Shown: positions 62,256 through 64,000 of the stretch, piece after piece
How positions within the stretch are numbered: the stretch's first letter is position 1
How the letters are laid out: each line of letters begins with the position of its first letter
Assembly (NCBI RefSeq): GCF_042646205.1
Contig: NZ_JBHRTF010000001.1
Coordinates: forward strand, 186,001 to 250,000
From: Cellvibrio fontiphilus_A
Lineage (GTDB): Bacteria; Pseudomonadota; Gammaproteobacteria; Pseudomonadales; Cellvibrionaceae
Direction: 5' to 3'
Length of the DNA stretch: 64,000 bases
Translations under genes and position numbers: made by a program
Notes under the pieces: model-generated
Told to the model about the DNA's origin: nothing
The model's database searches: none
The model's input: the letters and a program-made list of their open reading frames with translations, nothing else

Positions 62256-62610
62256 TGGTGGAGCCGGGGGGATTTGAACCCCCGTCCGCCAGCACTCCAT
62301 CCGCGGCTCTACATGTTTAGATCCGTTTATTGATTTAACGCTTATCAGCCCAACAGGCAGGACGAAAAGCGCGATCCTGTAGAGTTTTAGCAGCGCCACC
62401 CCAGGCAAGCTTTGCTGCGATCCAGTTCTGTATGACGGGCTCTAACGCGGTACTGGCACCTTGTTACAGACCGTTAGCAGCGATTAAGCTGCTAAAGCGT
62501 AAGAATCGTCGTTTGCGACTATTCAAGTACAGCTTTGGATTAACGTGATTGGCTGTCATCACGACATGCACCTTGGGCTTTGTTACCAGCGTCGAATCCA
62601 AATCGACCCC
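62256..62610 (-). ncRNA. ssrA: Transfer-messenger RNA
   Basis: 355 bases. The 5' end GGGGTCG pairs with CGGCTCC just before the encoded ACCA at the 3' end, and the T-arm GGGGGTTCAAATCCCCC is intact. The tag frame runs 62516 to 62484 with resume codon GCA and encodes ANDDSYALAA then stop (Pseudomonas aeruginosa has ANDDNYALAA). The RNA rescues stalled ribosomes with SmpB. Ends taken from acceptor-stem pairing; a 5' precursor is likely. Confidence 0.95.
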
Positions 62611-62690
62611 AATCGCTTAACCTGAAGGGTTGTTCTTGCGAACGTCCCACGTCAAGCAGCGAGTGGCGGCATTCTACTCCTAATCCCCGC

Positions 62691-63707
62691 TTAACGGTAG
62701 GGATCAATTGTTTCAATACTGCCATCCGCCTTATGAGTAAGTGGGGCCATCTTGATGGATCTCAAGTGGGTAATTCCCTGTGATAAGACCGAGTCGTGAT
62801 AAAAAAGGTACCACTGCTCGTTGTACTTGCATATGGAGTGGTGGGTAGTCCAGCCGACTACCGGGGTGAGTATTTGGCCGCGATAGGTGAAGGGACCATA
62901 GGGGTTGTCGCCGGTGGCATAACACAAAAAGTGGGTGTTGCCGGTGGAGTAGGAGAAGTAATACTGGCCGTTGTGTTTGTGCACCCAGGAGGCTTCAAAG
63001 AAGCGGCGGTCGTGGTCGCCCGCGAGCAGCGGTTGGCCGTTTTCATCGAGGATTTTGATTTCGCGCGGTGTTTCGGCGAACTCTTTCATGTCATCAGTCA
63101 GGCGCGCAACAATAGGGCCGAGTGCGGGCTCATGGTCTGCCGGTTCTCCGCGCTGGGCGTCATATTGGTTGTTGCGATAATTCTGTAGCTGACCACCCCA
63201 AATGCCGCCAAAGTACATGTAGTACTGGCCGTCCTCGTCCTCAAATACGGCCGGGTCGATGGAGTAGCTGCCTTTAATGGCTTCTGGCTCGGCAGTGAAG
63301 GGGCCGGTGGGGGAGTCGCTTACGGCTACGCCGATCTGAAAAATATCGTCTGAGCGTTTGGCTGGAAAATACAAATAATATTTGCCGTTTTTATGGGCGG
63401 CATCGGGCGCCCACATTTGGCGTTTTGCCCAAGCGACATCTCTTACATGCAAGGCAACGCCATTGTCCACTGCGGGGCTGTCGGGCGAGTCGAGTGAGAT
63501 TACGTGGTAATCCTCCATGCCGAAATGATCGCCGTTGTCGTTAAACGGAATGCCGGCTTCTATGTCGTGTGATGGATAAATATAAATTTTGCCATTAAAC
63601 ACATGTGCCGATGGATCGGCGGTGTAAATGTGCTCAACCAGCGGTTGGGAAATGGCGCGCGCTTTGTAATCGGCGACTATTTCGGGGGCTAATAATTCTT
63701 CGGCCAT
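62691..63707 (-). CDS. Intracellular GH43 glycoside hydrolase
   Basis: 338 residues from ATG 63707 (AGAGA upstream). Five-bladed propeller pattern with the catalytic Asp candidate in YTADPSAHVFNGKIY, the pKa-modulating Asp in YSIDPAVFEDEDGQYY and the acid Glu in FFEASWVHKHNGQYYF. No signal peptide, so it acts on imported oligosaccharides, most likely arabinoxylan- or arabinan-derived. The subfamily and linkage cannot be fixed by eye. It lies directly downstream of a GPH-type sugar symporter gene. Confidence 0.9.
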   Translation of the reverse strand: MAEELLAPEIVADYKARAISQPLVEHIYTADPSAHVFNGKIYIYPSHDIEAGIPFNDNGDHFGMEDYHVISLDSPDSPAVDNGVALHVRDVAWAKRQMWAPDAAHKNGKYYLYFPAKRSDDIFQIGVAVSDSPTGPFTAEPEAIKGSYSIDPAVFEDEDGQYYMYFGGIWGGQLQNYRNNQYDAQRGEPADHEPALGPIVARLTDDMKEFAETPREIKILDENGQPLLAGDHDRRFFEASWVHKHNGQYYFSYSTGNTHFLCYATGDNPYGPFTYRGQILTPVVGWTTHHSICKYNEQWYLFYHDSVLSQGITHLRSIKMAPLTHKADGSIETIDPYR

Positions 63708-63769
63708 AAGATTCTCTCTGTGTTGCACTATTCAGGATTTGTAACGGTTTTTTATGCAGTCGATGCCGC

Positions 63770-64000
63770 TTATTTTTTTGCGGCCTCGCGACGGCTGTTT
63801 AAATCCGCTTCGATTTGCGACTCCAGCGATTTATTAATCGCGTAGAAGAACATACAGCCCACGGCGGCAAAAAATGGCAGCGATGCAAACACGCTTACAC
63901 CGGTTTTAATACCTTCCACTGTCTGCGCATTTTGTTGCGCGAGGCTGGCATCGTAGCCGTAGTAGGCGAGCAGGCCGGCCACCAGTGAGCCGCCAATGGT
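63770..64000 (-). CDS. C-terminal end of a GPH-family sugar:cation symporter (partial)
   Basis: The gene enters from beyond the right edge; 76 codons and the stop are visible, starting TIGGSLVAGLLAYYGYDA. Features are QNAQTVEGIKTGVSVFASLPFFAAVGCMFFY, a final membrane segment, and the cytosolic tail KSLESQIEADLNSRREAAKK, as in MelB/XynB-type glycoside-pentoside-hexuronide symporters. It probably supplies oligosaccharides to the GH43 enzyme 62 bases downstream. Confidence 0.82.
   Translation of the reverse strand, partial: TIGGSLVAGLLAYYGYDASLAQQNAQTVEGIKTGVSVFASLPFFAAVGCMFFYAINKSLESQIEADLNSRREAAKK

Overview
The window reads as chromosome of a gammaproteobacterium close to Cellvibrio (Cellvibrionaceae). 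The reasons are the order mreBCD-maf-rng-yhdP beside gatCAB, a tmRNA with a Pseudomonas-like tag (ANDDSYALAA), a PA4642-type protein, a rhombosortase, a PEP-CTERM-like exported protein, and polysaccharide genes (a GH18 lipoprotein chitinase and a GH43 enzyme beside a GPH-type sugar symporter). The assignment is inferred from gene content; no 16S rRNA gene is present.

Layout. 0.1-4.7 kb: a DMT exporter, a DODA-type dioxygenase, a REC-REC-GGDEF regulator with a degenerate GGDEF site, a CysZ-like protein and a rhombosortase. 4.8-7.1 kb is accessory: a Phd/ParE-type toxin-antitoxin pair, then a RAYT (REP-associated transposase) and an AT-rich gene of unknown function, set among four REP hairpins. 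7.2-21.8 kb is the housekeeping core: gatCAB plus PA4642 on the minus strand, mreBCD-maf-rng-yhdP on the plus strand, and a convergent YbaL-type antiporter. mreC appears to start at a rare ATT codon. 22-36.3 kb is mixed: a DUF1993 protein, a DcrB-like protein, a halogenase-like flavoprotein, a PEP-CTERM-like protein, the MoxR-DUF58-transglutaminase operon, a membrane diguanylate cyclase, two lipoprotein hydrolases, TatD, chitinase and SufE.

36.3-42.6 kb: a perfect 30-bp inverted REP pair, then napEDABC for periplasmic nitrate reduction with an FNR/Anr-like box upstream, tcdA and a FixJ-type regulator. 42.8-44.4 kb: an AbiE-type toxin-antitoxin pair. 44.6-49.9 kb: a plus-strand signalling cluster (CheR methyltransferase, REC-EAL phosphodiesterase, hybrid histidine kinase with HPt). 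49.9-53 kb: a YciI-VOC fusion, a sulfurtransferase, a YigZ protein and a small outer-membrane barrel protein.

53.1-62.1 kb is one tightly overlapping minus-strand defence operon: hsdM, hsdS, a 44-codon gene remnant, a RhuM/Fic-like gene, an AlbA_2 (Schlafen-type) ATP-binding protein gene and hsdR. It starts just past the 3' end of ssrA (tmRNA), a classic island insertion point, and a degenerate inverted copy of the tmRNA 3' end lies between the two. The window ends with GH43 and the C-terminus of a GPH symporter.

The least ordinary items are the defence operon with its embedded accessory genes and remnant, the REP/RAYT unit with its unknown neighbour gene, the ATT start of mreC, and the CheR/EAL/kinase cluster. 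I found no CRISPR array, rRNA gene, tRNA gene or integrase.
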